Positions 33,961-45,663 of a stretch of DNA of 64,000 nt are shown in pieces. Source of the DNA: Wurfbainia villosa (Eukaryota > Streptophyta > Magnoliopsida > Zingiberales > Zingiberaceae); contig JAKLTH010000283.1 of NCBI GenBank assembly GCA_025175895.1, positions 1,240,001 through 1,304,000 of the forward strand. Direction: 5' to 3'. The notes beneath the pieces are model-generated. The model was given only the letters and a program-made list of their open reading frames with translations. It did no database searches and was not told where the DNA came from. Position 1 is the first letter of the stretch; each line of letters begins with the position of its first letter. The position numbers and the translations under genes were made by a program.

Positions 33961-34342
33961 ACAAATCACTCTGGCTGAGTAGAGGAGATCGATCTATCAT
34001 AATATGTGTATCTTTTTAAAATTCTACTATGATATTTTAGGTTTTATCATTATAACAACAAAAAACTTCTAAATCATAAACACACTTTATATTACTATTT
34101 AAAATGTTAATACATATAATAAATTTAAAAATACATAAAGAATAATAGAAGATACTAAAGTTCATTTGCAAAATGAGTTAAAACAATTGATCATGCTAAC
34201 CTATAGATAAGAAAAATACATTTACATTTACAAATTAGTATAAGGAAACATACATATTGAGTTAATTAGAACTTGAAGTTTCGTTCTCGGTAAAATTTTA
34301 TATATCGCCAAGTTGTGACTAGAAAAATTAAAAATGTGTTGA
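33961..34342. other. AT-rich spacer upstream of the receptor-like gene
   Basis: No TATA-exon arrangement, signal-peptide exon or splice acceptor for the following gene is visible; the frame is closed by TGA at 34340-34342. Confidence 0.5.
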
Positions 34343-36997
34343 TCTTTCTGTGCATGGACTGGCGTCGTCTGCCACAACACAACGGGCAGCGTACGAGTGG
34401 CCGAGCTCAACCTTCAAAATCCAAATGACGACATAACCAATAACACGGACACGGCTTTGAGGGGTGAGCTGCTGCATCCATCATTATTGTCTTTAACTCA
34501 TTTGCTAAGCTTGAATCTAAGCTTCAATGACTTCGAGGGCAACCAAATTCCACCTCTTATCGGTTCTCTTCACAAACTCAGGTCTCTTGATCTTTCTTGC
34601 TCCAACTTCAGTGGAACCATTCCCCCTCATCTTGGAAACTTAACTAATCTTCGTCATCTCAATCTCGATGCGTTAAAATATCCTGAGCCTGCTGCCACAA
34701 TTGTCCACAGCCTAGAGTGGCTCTCGGGCCTTTCTTCTTTGATTAATCTGGACATGTCCGAATTGAATCTCACAGCTGTCTCCTATAATTGGGTTTCGGC
34801 AATCAACAAGTTACCTTCCCTACAACAATTATATATAGAAGAGTGTAGTATTAATAATATCCCCCTTTCTCTCGACTTCCATCTCCACCTCACTTCTCTC
34901 ACGACTCTTGATCTTAGTTGGAACAACTTCAACTCTTCTTTTCCTAAGTGGTTGTCGAATCTCACAAGCCTCTCGTCTCTTCGACTTGATTGGTGTAATA
35001 TTCAAGGGACAATACCTACTGAAATTGACAATTTAAATAGCCTCACACTTCTTGATCTTTCTTACAATTCGTTGTCTGGTCCTCTACCTGATACGCTTTG
35101 GAAATTGAAACATCTAACATATCTCGACCTGGGCTCTAATTTGCATTTAATTGAGAATTCTTTACCAGTCGGGATTATGAATCTATCAAGCTTATCAACA
35201 CTAAGCTTTAGTAGTTGTTCGCTATTTGGTCCAATACCACATGAGATTGGGAAACTAGTCAACTTGGAGTATCTTGACTTCTCCGGAAATTTCTTTGACG
35301 GTGATATTACTGAGATTCACCTTTCCAACCTAACCAGACTAAAGGGCTTGGTCTTGTCTCATAACCCCTTCCTTACTGTAGCAATAGACCACAACTGGAC
35401 CCCTCTTTTTCAATTAGAGAGAATTGTACTTGATTCCTGTAAGTTGGGTCCTAGATTTCCTACATGGCTTAGTTCACAAAAATCCATCACGCTTATTGAT
35501 TTACACAATGCAAGTATAGACGACGACTTGCCGGAATTGTTTTTGAACTCTCTTTCCATCATTGACTTTTTAGATCTTTCCCATAATAAAATTAGTGGCA
35601 CTTTGCCTGCATCCCTAGAAAACTTGACTGAGCTATCTACTTTAAATCTTGGTTCGAATCTACTACAAGGTCCAATTCCTCATTTCCCACCCAACCTAAT
35701 TATTCTAGACCTATCTGATAATGCATTTTCAGGGTCGTTACCACCAACGTTATTCACACCACAATTAGAACATTTAATTCTCTCACAAAATCATATTAAC
35801 GGAAGCATACCATCTAAAATCTGCAATTCTCTTGCACTTCGACACCTCAACTTGTCAAACAACCAAATATTTGGAGAAATTCCTCAATGTTGGCAGAAAA
35901 ATTCATTTCTTCAATACATTAATTTGGAAAATAATATGCTCAATGGTGAAATTCCAAGCTCTCTTGGCAACTTGATGGAACTTGAGTCTCTGCACTTGAA
36001 TAATAATACTCTCAAAGGACATCTCCCATCGTCACTGCAAAATTGCACTCAATTAGTTGTTGTTGATCTTGGTGACAATAAATTCTTTGGAAGTATACCT
36101 TCATGGATTGGGCAAAGTTGGCAGAAGTTACGTATTCTTCAATTACAGTCAAATATGTTTAATGGCAAAATTGATCAACAACTTGGGTATTTGAAGGATT
36201 TGCAAATCATTGATTTTGCAAATAATAAATTATCAGGGTCAATACCACATTCATTTGGAAATCTGAGCGCAATGATTTCAACATCAGTTAAATCACTTCC
36301 TATCTTTGGGCCACCAATGTTTCCATTAGTAGCATTGCCAATTCATGACGAAAATGATACAATTACTTTAGTTACAAAAGGAGATCAACAGAGATTTTCA
36401 TCTATTCTTTATCTCGTGAAGAGTATGGACCTTTCAAATAATGAATTGACAGATGAGATTCCTGAAGAATTAGAATATCTCGTCGGACTCCACACTTTGA
36501 ATTTATCAAGAAACTACTTCAAAGGCAAAATCCCGGATAATATTGGCAGAATGAGTTCATTAGAAACTCTAGATTTGTCCTTTAATAATTTATCAGGGAT
36601 TATTCCTCAAAGCTTATCACAACTAAATGCTTTGAATTATTTGAATTTGTCTTATAACAATTTATCTAGAAATATTCCCTCTGGCGATCAACTTCAAACA
36701 CTAGATGATGCATCCATATATATTGGCAATCCTTATCTTTGTGGAGTCTTAGTGAACAAGAGCTGTTTCAGTGGGAACAACATTATTATGCCAAGTGAAG
36801 AGCATGCAATGTTATCTCCGGTGCTAACAATCTACTTTAGTAGTGCACTTGGATATTTTGTTGGCTTGTGGAGTGTATTTATCCTCCTGTTATTTAAGAA
36901 AAAATGGTGGCATTCTTGCTTTAATAAGATTGATGAAATTTATGATAAAGTTTATGTAATAATCAAGATACGATGGAATAGAATAGTGAATAATTAG
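34343..36997 (+). pseudogene. Leucine-rich-repeat receptor-like protein, 5'-truncated
   Basis: The open frame runs from just after TGA (34342) to TAG/TAA at 36995-36997 without a suitable ATG: the first codons read SFCAWTGVVCHNTTGSVRVA, the end of the LRRNT cap. Signal peptide and first cap cysteines are missing. It is followed by about 25 plant-type LRRs (LxxLxxLxLSxNxFxGxIP; e.g. LTHLLSLNLSFNDFEGNQIP). There is an island-like gap near residue 640-690 (TITLVTKGDQQRFSSILYLV), C-terminal LRRs, a cap with CGVLVNKSC, a membrane span (YFSSALGYFVGLWSVFILLL) and a short basic tail without kinase. This is the RLP class of cell-surface immune and developmental receptors. Only the lost 5' end marks it as broken; an upstream exon cannot be excluded. 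Confidence 0.85.
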
Positions 36998-37483
36998 ATT
37001 TCTTACTAAAGAAGAAGTCAATGATCACTGTAATAGTCACTAGACAATTGTGAACTTTCATTGTAAGCATGGTACTTATAGGAATTGTATTCTGGTGATA
37101 TTTTGTAGATTAAATATTTATGAATTTATATGACATAATTAATGATGTGATGCACCTCTTGAAAATTATAAATCCTTGCGCAATGTGTTGGATATGGAAT
37201 TTCTAAAGACTTGTTTACTTCTAAATGTGGATGGCAGAAAGAATGAATTGTATATGAATTTATTTATTTTTTCTATTTATTTGTTAAAAAATTAATAGAT
37301 AAATTAATGAATTTTTCATAAATGAATGGAGTACTAATGCTAAGTGTTGAACTTTTTTAAAAATAGATGTGGTAAGATATAATAGTTCATAGACTTATTG
37401 ATTATTGTCTCAACTTCACAAACTTTAATATTTGATAAATTTTAGAAGAAAAATAAAATATTTAGAGTAAAAATAATAAGTTT
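36998..37483. other. AT-rich 3' flank of the receptor gene
   Basis: No gene seen. Its last five bases (agttt, 37479-37483) form the left target duplication of the Copia element that follows. Confidence 0.6.
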
Positions 37484-37678
37484 TGTTAGAATATTGTAGA
37501 TATGATTAGGGATAATTGTTATCCCTAAATATCATTAGGAATAATTATTTCTTAGGATAGAATTTTGATTTATTCCTAGGATAGGGTTTGATTTATTCTT
37601 TTGAATAAGCCCTAATCTTGTCTATAAATAGGACTTCTTTCATGTAAGTTAAGTATCTCTCTAAATTATGAAATAACA
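37484..37678 (+). repeat. 5' LTR of short Copia derivative
   Basis: TGTTAGAATATTG...AAATAACA, with a tctataaatagg TATA box near 37,620-37,631. Confidence 0.95.
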
Positions 37679-37693
37679 TGGTATCAGAGCTTT

Positions 37694-38067
37694 AGGTTTC
37701 CGCATTTTTTCAATGGGAATATCAGATTCAGAAGATTGTACCGAAGGAAGGGGCAGAGGATCTGCTGGAGGAAGATGGCAGCGGACTTTTTGATGGAGAA
37801 GACGGCGTCGGCGCCAAGGGAGAGAAAAGTGGAGGAACGGGTACAGGCCTGCAGATCGCGCCCTTGCGGGAGGGAGACGACTCGGGAACCGTCAGCACTG
37901 TAGTTAGGTGGGATCGGGCCGCGGAATCCAATCCCCGGGAGGTGGAGGGGGAAAAGAACTCGCCGACGGAGGGGCTGGCGGCGCTGGAGGCGCTGGAGGC
38001 GACGCTGGAGATGCTGGCGCTGGTGGACGGCGCTAGAGGGCGGAGGCGACGTGGCTCTGATACGTAG
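37694..38067 (+). other. GC-rich foreign-looking block inside the Copia derivative
   Basis: It stays open in one frame for about 120 codons without an ATG (includes VVRWDRAAESNPREVEGEKN and LAALEALEATLEMLALVDGA) and ends at a TAG. Composition is far more GC-rich than the rest of the element, and the reading resembles no Copia gag. It could be host sequence picked up when gag to integrase was lost, or a fast-evolving gag leader. I do not recognise a source gene. Confidence 0.5.
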
Positions 38068-38129
38068 AAGGAGCTGGCCGGAGCTGTGGGACTTGGGACC
38101 TCATCCCTCTACCGCCAGGAAAATCAGTT

Positions 38130-39000
38130 ATTGGCCGTCGATGGATATATACGGTGAAGGTTGGTCCAGACGGAACGGTTGAAAGACTTAAGGCTCGTCT
38201 TGTTGCTAAAGGCTATACTCAGATCTTTGGATTGGATTATGGGGATACTTTTTCCCCTGTTGCTAAAATATCTTCGATACGTCTATTCATGTCCATTGCT
38301 GCGATTCAACACTGGCCTCTTTATCAGTTAGACATCAAGAATGCGTTCTTACATGGTGACCTGCTCGAAGAAGTCTACATGGAGCAACCTCCGTGTTTTG
38401 TTGCTCAGGGGGAGTCTTCCGGTCTTGTATGCCGCTTGCGAAAATCTTTATATGGTCTCAAGCAGTCACCTAGAGCATGGTTCGGTAGATTCAGTATTGT
38501 AATTCAACAGTTCGGCATGACTCGGAGCGAGGCTGACCATTCTGTTTTTTATCGCCACTCATCTACTGGTTGCATCTATCTAGTGGTTTATGTTGATGAT
38601 ATTGTCATCACGCGTGATCATCTTGGGATTTCACGGTGAAACAACATCTTTTCAAATATTTCCACAAAAGATCTCAAAACTCAAATATTTCTTGGGGATA
38701 GAAGTAGCACAGTCCAGAAATGGGATCATTATATCCCAAAGGAAATATGCAATGGATATTCTAGAAGAAACAGGAATGTTAAACTCAAAGACAGTTGACA
38801 ACCCTATGGATCCTAATGTTAAGCTCCTGCCAAATCAGGGGGAGCCTCTACCAGATCCCGAACGATACAGGCGATTAGTAGGGAGACTAAGCTACCTTAC
38901 TGTTACTCGTCCAGATATCTCATTTGCCGTAAGTGTAGTAAGTCAGTTTCTCAATTCTCCATGTAAAGAACATTGGGATGCTGTGATTCGCATTGTTTGA
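38130..39000 (+). pseudogene. Copia reverse transcriptase (deleted derivative)
   Basis: It starts with PLPPGKSVIGRRW, then the frame 38154-38639 gives RLKARLVAKGYTQ, YGDTFSPVAKISSIRLF, LYQLDIKNAFLHGDLLEEVY, LRKSLYGLKQSPRAWFGRF and the catalytic YVDDIVI. A frameshift near 38,625 leads into 38590-39000 (KYFLGIEVAQSRNGI, QRKYAMDILEETGML, RLVGRLSYLTVTRPDISFAV). A stop follows at 38998-39000. Confidence 0.93.
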
Positions 39001-39537
39001 TATATCAAAGGCGCTCCAGGAAAATGTCTTTTGTTCGAAAACAAAGGGCATACTCGAGTTATAGGATATTCTGATGCAGATTGGGCAGAATCTCCAATTG
39101 ATAGGAGATCCACCTCTGGTTTTTGTATATTTGTCAGAGGTAACCTTGTTTCTTGGAAAAGTAAAAAGCAGAATGTTGTGGCGAGATCCAGTGCGGAGGC
39201 AGAGTATCGAGCTATGGTCATAGCCAGTCAAGAGTTTATATGGCTCAAACAATTACTTCGGGAGCTCAAGTTTGGAGATGTTACACAAATGTCACTCATA
39301 TATGATAACCAGACCGCCATGCATATCGCATCAAATCCAGTTTTTCATGAGAGGACAAAGCATATTGAAGTCGACTGTCACTTTGTCAGAGAGAAAGTCA
39401 TATCTGGAGAAATATCTACTAGTTTTGTTAACTCGCATGATCAACTAGCAGATATGTTTACTAAGTCTCTGAGAGGTCCCCGAATTGACTACATATGTAA
39501 CAAGCTGGGTGCATATAATTTATATGCTCCCGTTTGA
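39001..39537 (+). pseudogene. Copia RNase H (deleted derivative)
   Basis: Reads GYSDADWAESPIDRRSTSGF, SWKSKKQNVVARSSAEAEYR, IYDNQTAMHIASNPVFHERT, KHIEVDCHFVREKV and LADMFTKSLRG. These are all standard Copia RNase H motifs, intact from 39031 to the stop at 39535-39537, seven bases before the 3' LTR. Confidence 0.93.
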
Positions 39538-39544
39538 GGGGGAG

Positions 39545-39739
39545 TGTTAGAATATTGTAGATATGATTAGGGATAATTGTTATCCCTAAATATCATTAGG
39601 AATAATTATTTCTTAGGATAGAATTTTGATTTATTCCTAAGATAGGGTTTGATTTATTCTTTTGAATAAGCCCTAATCTTGTTTATAAATAGGGCTTCTT
39701 TCATGTAAGTTAAGTATCTCTCTAAATTATGAAATAACA
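39545..39739 (+). repeat. 3' LTR of short Copia derivative
   Basis: Second 195-bp LTR copy, followed by the right target duplication agttt (39740-39744). Confidence 0.95.
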
Positions 39740-40224
39740 AGTTTATATGAAAATTAAATCTGATTAATAATTTATCAAATTTGAGAAGTTGAAATTATAA
39801 CTTGAAAATGTATAGATGTCCAATAAAACTTTCTTACTCAGCGATTCACTTCATTAAAAAATAAAAATAAAAATAATAAAATTAATTCATAGGGATTGAA
39901 ATAAAAATAACTTGTTGTAAAAATTTACTTTTTCTTCATTATATTTGGATGATATAAAAACAAAAATAACTAATGAGCAAATAGCTAGAGTTGGAAAATG
40001 CAGATAGTGATATGCAGTCAGAAAAATAATAAAAATAAAGAGAAATTATTATGGCAAAATTTAAAATTCAAAAAGGAAAAAACGAAAATTTAAAATTTTT
40101 GTGCAACAATCAAAATAAATGGTGTAGCCTATTATTATTTTCATCAAAAGGCGTTCTTTTTTTTTTCTTTCTAAATTCAAAACAATACTTCACTTCAATG
40201 TATTTCTCATGTCGAAAATGGTTT

Positions 40225-40560
40225 AAAACTGTTTGAATTTGTTTCATAACAACCTATCTAAAAATATTCCCTTTGGAAATCAATTTCAAATACTAAATGA
40301 TGCATTCATTTATATTGATAATTCTTATTTTCATGGAGACATAGTAAATAAGAATTGCTTTATAGGAACAATATTATTGTGTAAGTGAAGAACATATAAT
40401 ATTATCCCTCTAATTTTGAATTAGCTTATAGATTGTATTTATTCTTCTGTTATTGGAGAAAAAAATGAAGGTATTTTACTTTAATAAAGTTGATGAAATT
40501 TACTACAAAATATACGTAACGATCAAGATACGGTTTAATAAAATAGTAAATGATTTGATT
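40225..40560 (+). pseudogene. C-terminal fragment of a second LRR receptor-like protein
   Basis: Matches the 3' end of the gene at 34343-36997 at DNA and protein level: NNLSKNIPFGNQFQ (compare NNLSRNIPSGDQLQT), ILNDAFIYIDNSY (compare LDDASIYIGNPY), then a shifted tail FNKVDEIYYKIYVTIKIRFN (compare FNKIDEIYDKVYVIIKIRWN). It is shortened through the membrane span and full of stops. It indicates a former tandem receptor array. 39745-40224 before it is AT-rich without features. Confidence 0.85.
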
Positions 40561-42189
40561 TTTTTAATAGAAAAATCAAGGTTTAACAATCTGTAGATAA
40601 TTGGGTGTAATTGTGGGAAGTGTATTCTTGTAATATTTTGTAAATGAAATGGTCTTCCGTCGTATATGACATAAAGAATGCATGCATGCTATTTTCATGA
40701 AAATCGATCATTTGTTCTTTATGTAGTTTATTTTTATTTTTATTTTCTTGTCTCATCTTTTCTTTCCCTTTCCTAGGGATATATTTTCACTAGATTTCCT
40801 TCTCTTTTTTTCATCAGCACTTCTAAGTAAACACAATACAAAAGTATATGAAAAAGAAATTCAAGATTACTACTTCAAGTTTTGATTATTTTTTTTAATT
40901 ACGTGTGGTTTAGATTGCCTAGGGTATGCTTGCACACCATGTCAATTTCTCACAATAGTTAATTTTCAACTCGGTTATGACCAAAATTTTAATTACTCAT
41001 TTCGATGGATTTTTATATATTAAATTTTCTTTAATATTTTTCTTCTAAATTATTAGATAGCCTCAAGGTCTCACAGTGGAATTGCCTCGGATACATTCCA
41101 ATTCAATCCCTTAACCCCTAAATTAATATTGACGCAGCCTTAACTAATATTAATATAGTGAAAGTAAGAAAGAAAAATATTAGTATCAAATGGGGATATA
41201 TACAAATCCAAATTTTCCAATTAGAAAATAAATAAATAAATGGTGTCTTCTATATAGTAATTGCCATTGTAAACTACTAGGCCTACATTGACTAAGTATT
41301 GACAAGAATAAAATTGATTTGAGTTTAATATTCAGTAGATTCAATAATTAATCCAAGCCAATGCATTCCATGGTTTGGATCATTAATTTAACACTACAAT
41401 TAAAAAGAGGAGGAAACAAAAAGATGATTGACTGTATTTATCATCAATCTTCATGATCATTGCTTTTTGACTTTAAAATCGTCTATTGTCTCCCTAAACG
41501 TGGAGCGAACATCTTGGCGCACATCGATGTCAGAACGCATCTTTTGTCAGATCACCTGTTTATCCAATTAAATTAGTATACGTGATTGCATGTTACAATA
41601 GTACTGATTCATATAGCAAGTAAGAAGAGTAGAAAGAAAAGCATTCTCAGTGTAAATGAAGAACCGATGAAGGGCAGTTCAATTCCACAATCCGATCGAT
41701 TGGAGGAAAGATGCAATATAACAACTGAAGATAAACTGGATCGAACACAACCGATAACAACCAAATGTTCAATTTTAAACTGATAGTTTTTTAAATCAAG
41801 AAACTTTTTATAGTATGAATATAGTTCACCATTTTTAAAAATCTTATCTAATAATCTCATCCATCCATCATAGCTTCTTTTTTTTCATCTCTGTACACTA
41901 GCTCTTCCATGATGTTCTCTAGCGGTCCAAAGCTTAATTTTATCAATAGAGAATCGACAAATCTTTTCATGTGCATATATATTATCATTGTAAACAAAGA
42001 AGGAAGAAAGGAATATGTCTTTATATAGTATAATGATAAATTACTGACCAATGAAAAAATAAAGGCTAATTATGCAACAAAAAAAAAGGGGGATCATTCA
42101 AAAATTGGCAGTCAAAATATCATGCACTCTGACAATAATGTAGAAAGTTAGAAAAAAAAAAGGTCCTCAGTTAATAAACACATGCCTTT
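40561..42189. other. AT-rich intergenic DNA without recognisable features
   Basis: Both strands were read; short frames (41586-41783, 41609-41860, 41857-42051) show no domain or coding bias. 41,450-41,560 has slightly higher complexity but nothing identifiable. Confidence 0.55.
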
Positions 42190-43245
42190 TCATGTTCTTC
42201 TGTCCTTGTCGGTCCTGAATCCATCCAGTGGCCGATTATAATATGAAGAATAATTTTGTGTGTGCTGAAGGTTAAATTTTGTATAAAGATCTTGTTTTGT
42301 TGATAAATTGTGTTCCATCATCAGATTTCGCCGAGTTGTTATAGAAATCATAACGCCTGTGGTATTTTGAAATTGAAATAGTTTTGTTTCGACTGAGACT
42401 GAGACGGTGAGATGTCCAAAAGCGAAAATGACTTTCGATTGATGACATAGCTTGTTGACCGATACGACTGATGATATGGGCAAAGAGGGATTCGGCTGAA
42501 AGCGAGGTCGTCTTGGGCGATGTCGAATGGCGTGTCACAGTTTGACCGAGAAGAGTACTGTGAACAAAAAAATGATTAAGGGCGCCGAGAGAGATCTCGA
42601 CTAAATCTCTCCGACGCTCAAGTCAGAGATTAGTATGAAGGGGAGGAACAATGAATGCAGAAGAGTAGGAGTTTAGAAGATTTTTTGAACTTGGCGCCTC
42701 CTCCTCCAGTTACCTTTATATAAGTAGATACATCCCTATGGAGTGGTACGAGAAGTATGGGCGGCATGACTCCTTAAAGTGATGGCCGCCGTTTTTAGAA
42801 GTAATAGGGATCATTACCTTCATAAATGCTGCAGACGTATGGAGGGTAATTAATGTCCTTCATATGGTTGATGGGAGACAAGGCTCCATTAATGCGATGA
42901 GCATGCTTCCCTGAGGTAGTCATGGGCCTATGTTTCCTTGTCGGGTAAGGCCTTTGACAAGGGATTTCTCGTTGGACATCTTGACTTTAATGACCGTCAC
43001 ACCACTTGACTTGCCGAGATATAACTCTTCTGGAATACTATGCTGCCATGTCGAGATATAAGGCCTTCAGTCACTCGGTCATGTCGAGATAAAATTCTTC
43101 AGTCACTCAGCCAAGCCGAGATATAAGACTTCCATCATTTAGTCAGGCTGAGATATAATGCCTTAGAACACTAGTTGAACCCTATAAGGGAGATGTAGTT
43201 ATAAATATAATATTTTTCAATCCTAGGTTAGTTTAACTAGTATCA
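42190..43245 (-). repeat. 3' LTR of the Tat/Retand-type element (inner end approximate)
   Basis: The 5' end in minus sense is TGATACTAGTTAAAC (43245), preceded by the polypurine-like gtggggggatacc (43259-43247). A TATATAAA box lies at 42722-42715 with a leader downstream. 43,010-43,160 holds several degenerate copies of a motif like cactcggtcatgtcgagata. The 3' end could not be fixed because no second LTR is available; about 42190 is an estimate. Confidence 0.6.
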
Positions 43246-43703
43246 TAGGTATCCCCCCACAGTCTAGTCGGAGGACATGCATAGCATGACTGATTGGACT
43301 AGCCGAAATGCCTTTTGGGGTCAGGTGATTGTGCCTTTTTCACCTAATTAAGGTGAGCATGGGGGTGGGCGCTTGAAGCACATCCTCGGAAATGGACGAG
43401 ATCCATCTTTAAAGACGGATCATCAATGTGCAGATTTGATATGATTGTCTCGTTTCCTGAGGCTTTACCATGGGTCACCACGTGTTCTTCAAAGCCTTAA
43501 ATTGACCCCTCGAGAAACGAACTAACATGACCCCTCTTTATGAACGATGCTCGAACCTTAGGACCCACCATCTACTCCTCACGATTTCTCCAGTGCAGCT
43601 TCCTTCGACGATTTCTTTCCCCCGTCTTCTCCGACGATTTCTCCCTTTTGCCTCCCTCCAGCGTGCCATCTCTTTTGTAAGTTCCTTTCTTCCTCTTTTC
43701 CTA
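43246..43703 (+). promoter_or_regulatory. Upstream region of the antisense ORF
   Basis: Between the LTR and the first ATG of the antisense ORF. It contains a polypurine tract for the element on the minus strand, a CACGTG (G-box-like) word at about 43479-43484, and a 5' leader with a possible intron donor (tttt|gtaagttcc, 43678) just before the ATG at 43704. No TATA box could be assigned with confidence. Confidence 0.35.
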
Positions 43704-45663
43704 ATGGCAGAGACATCTAGTTTGTGGTTTCTTAGGACCCGTAACATCATCACTTCCGATGATCGTTGTGAGATTAGGACAACCTTTCACATCCTTCTTA
43801 CCCATATACTTAGGGCTTCTCAGCGAGACCAGCGTCCCCACGAGCCGCCATAAAGCTTTACATCCTTCTTTCATGACCAACTGCCGGCTGACCTTTGTTT
43901 TCCTATCCACCCCTTCTATGCCGAGCTGTTTGCTTACTTTCGCATACCTTATTACCTTTGCAACAGATGACTCTAAACTCTTTTAGTCTTATTAACGACT
44001 TTATCATTATTTTTCTTTTCTACCACATTCCTTTATCTGTCGAATCATTTCATTATTGCTTCGTTCCAAAACAGAAAGAAGTTAGGGTCGTCTTCTTCAT
44101 GGCGCACCAAGAAGTCAAATTCTTATCCTAACTCATTACCTCCCACAAGCATTGGAAGACCCGGTATGTGTATGTAAAACCGGCTTCCTCTTTCTCTTGG
44201 ATGAGTGATTGGCAACTCAACCTACCACCTACTCCCTCTTTGAGGAGTTTTAAGAAATTGACCACTTGTTGAAAGATAGCCAAAGTCTTATCCGGTATGA
44301 ACTTCAACGTCAATGTCCTGCTAGAGGAAGGACTACTGTATTACTTCGGCCTTAGCCCGATAGAGGTCGAATTGAGTGGATCTTTAGGTAAAAACTTATT
44401 ACTTTTCTTATTTTTCTTCATCACTAACATCTAACTTGTCTTGTGCCTTTTCGCAGTCGAAGTCATGTTCAGAGCTTCCATCAACAGGAGGATGAAGTGG
44501 AAGCAAGCACAGATGATTGACCCTCCAGATGCTCCTGCCGAGACATCGGACGAGGCTGGCTCAGATCAACTCCCCCCACCTCGGCCATCTATGGTGGCCA
44601 AGCCGATCAGCTCGGAGGACTCCAAAGAGCTATGTTAGAGCCGGAAGAGGAGTCGGGTGGTCATTTTCTCCCTCGAAGGGAGTCCCTCCCATAGGTCCCC
44701 CAGCCTAAGTCCTCATGACTCGGCTGGGCCAAGCAATGTCGGACCATCTGACAGATCGACAACGACTCCCGTAGAGTCGTACCCAGAGGCTCCCACTCCA
44801 CCTCTCGAGCCATCTGCCTCATGCCCAGGTAGTGCCAACTCTTCCCTCCTCGAGATGTCATTAGGACATTCCGTGTCGAGGAGGGAGCGCCCTGCTCTTA
44901 GGGGATTTCTCAAAGAAATCCATGATGCAGTCAGATCGTCCACGAAGGATAAATCCGTTCTCGCATTATGCAATGCCATGAACGCTCACCTAGTGCAAGT
45001 AAGTAAAAGTGTTTTGTTGTTTGTTTTTTTATTAGCTAACTAACTTGGCTGTTTTGCAGTTCTGGGAGTACCACCTAGAGTTGATGATGAGCCTCACCCC
45101 CCCCCCTAACCACAACTTTTCAGGGGATGCAGGCTCAAGTGGCACGATCTCGGATAGGCTCCAAGACAAAAAGATGGAGCTCGAGATGGCTCAGGCCGAG
45201 AACCGTGTACCGGTCGAAATCCCTCCACTACGAGGATGATCTGCGGAGCCAAGCCTGAGAGATCGAGCACCTACAACTCCAAGTGGCCGAAGCAGAAGGA
45301 CTTTGAGCCCAAGCTATAGAAGCGGAGGGGTTGCGAGCAAAATTACTCGAGGCCGAGCAAGCATAGATGGCCCAAGTGGCCTCAGAGGTAGCCAGGTGGG
45401 AGAAGTTCTAGCTCAAGAAGAAAGAGCCAGAGTCGAGCTAGCCTCCTACCGAGCTGGAGAGGAGGGTCGATGGATGAAGTGCAAGAAGACCTTTCTGACC
45501 TCTGAGGAGTTCACTGATATCCTAGGAGGAGACACCGTCGACCTCCTAGATATAGGCTATGGGGGTGCGATCCGACACTTCAAAGAGGTCGGCTATCCCC
45601 AGAAGGAGCTCCTGTCAATTTCCTGGATCTCCAACGACTGATCGATGAGACCTTGGATTCAAT

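Larger units (their letters stand above)
37484..39739 (+). mobile_element. Short-LTR Copia derivative (2256 bp), complete ends, deleted interior
   Basis: LTRs of 195 bp at 37484-37678 and 39545-39739 differ at only three sites that I can see. TSD AGTTT stands at 37479-37483 and 39740-39744. PBS tggtatcagagc begins right at the LTR end (37679), and a purine tract (ttgagggggag) precedes the 3' LTR. Inside, gag, protease and integrase are absent: a GC-rich block (37730-38090) joins directly to the start of RT. It is a young internally deleted element that would need enzymes from a relative. Confidence 0.95.
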
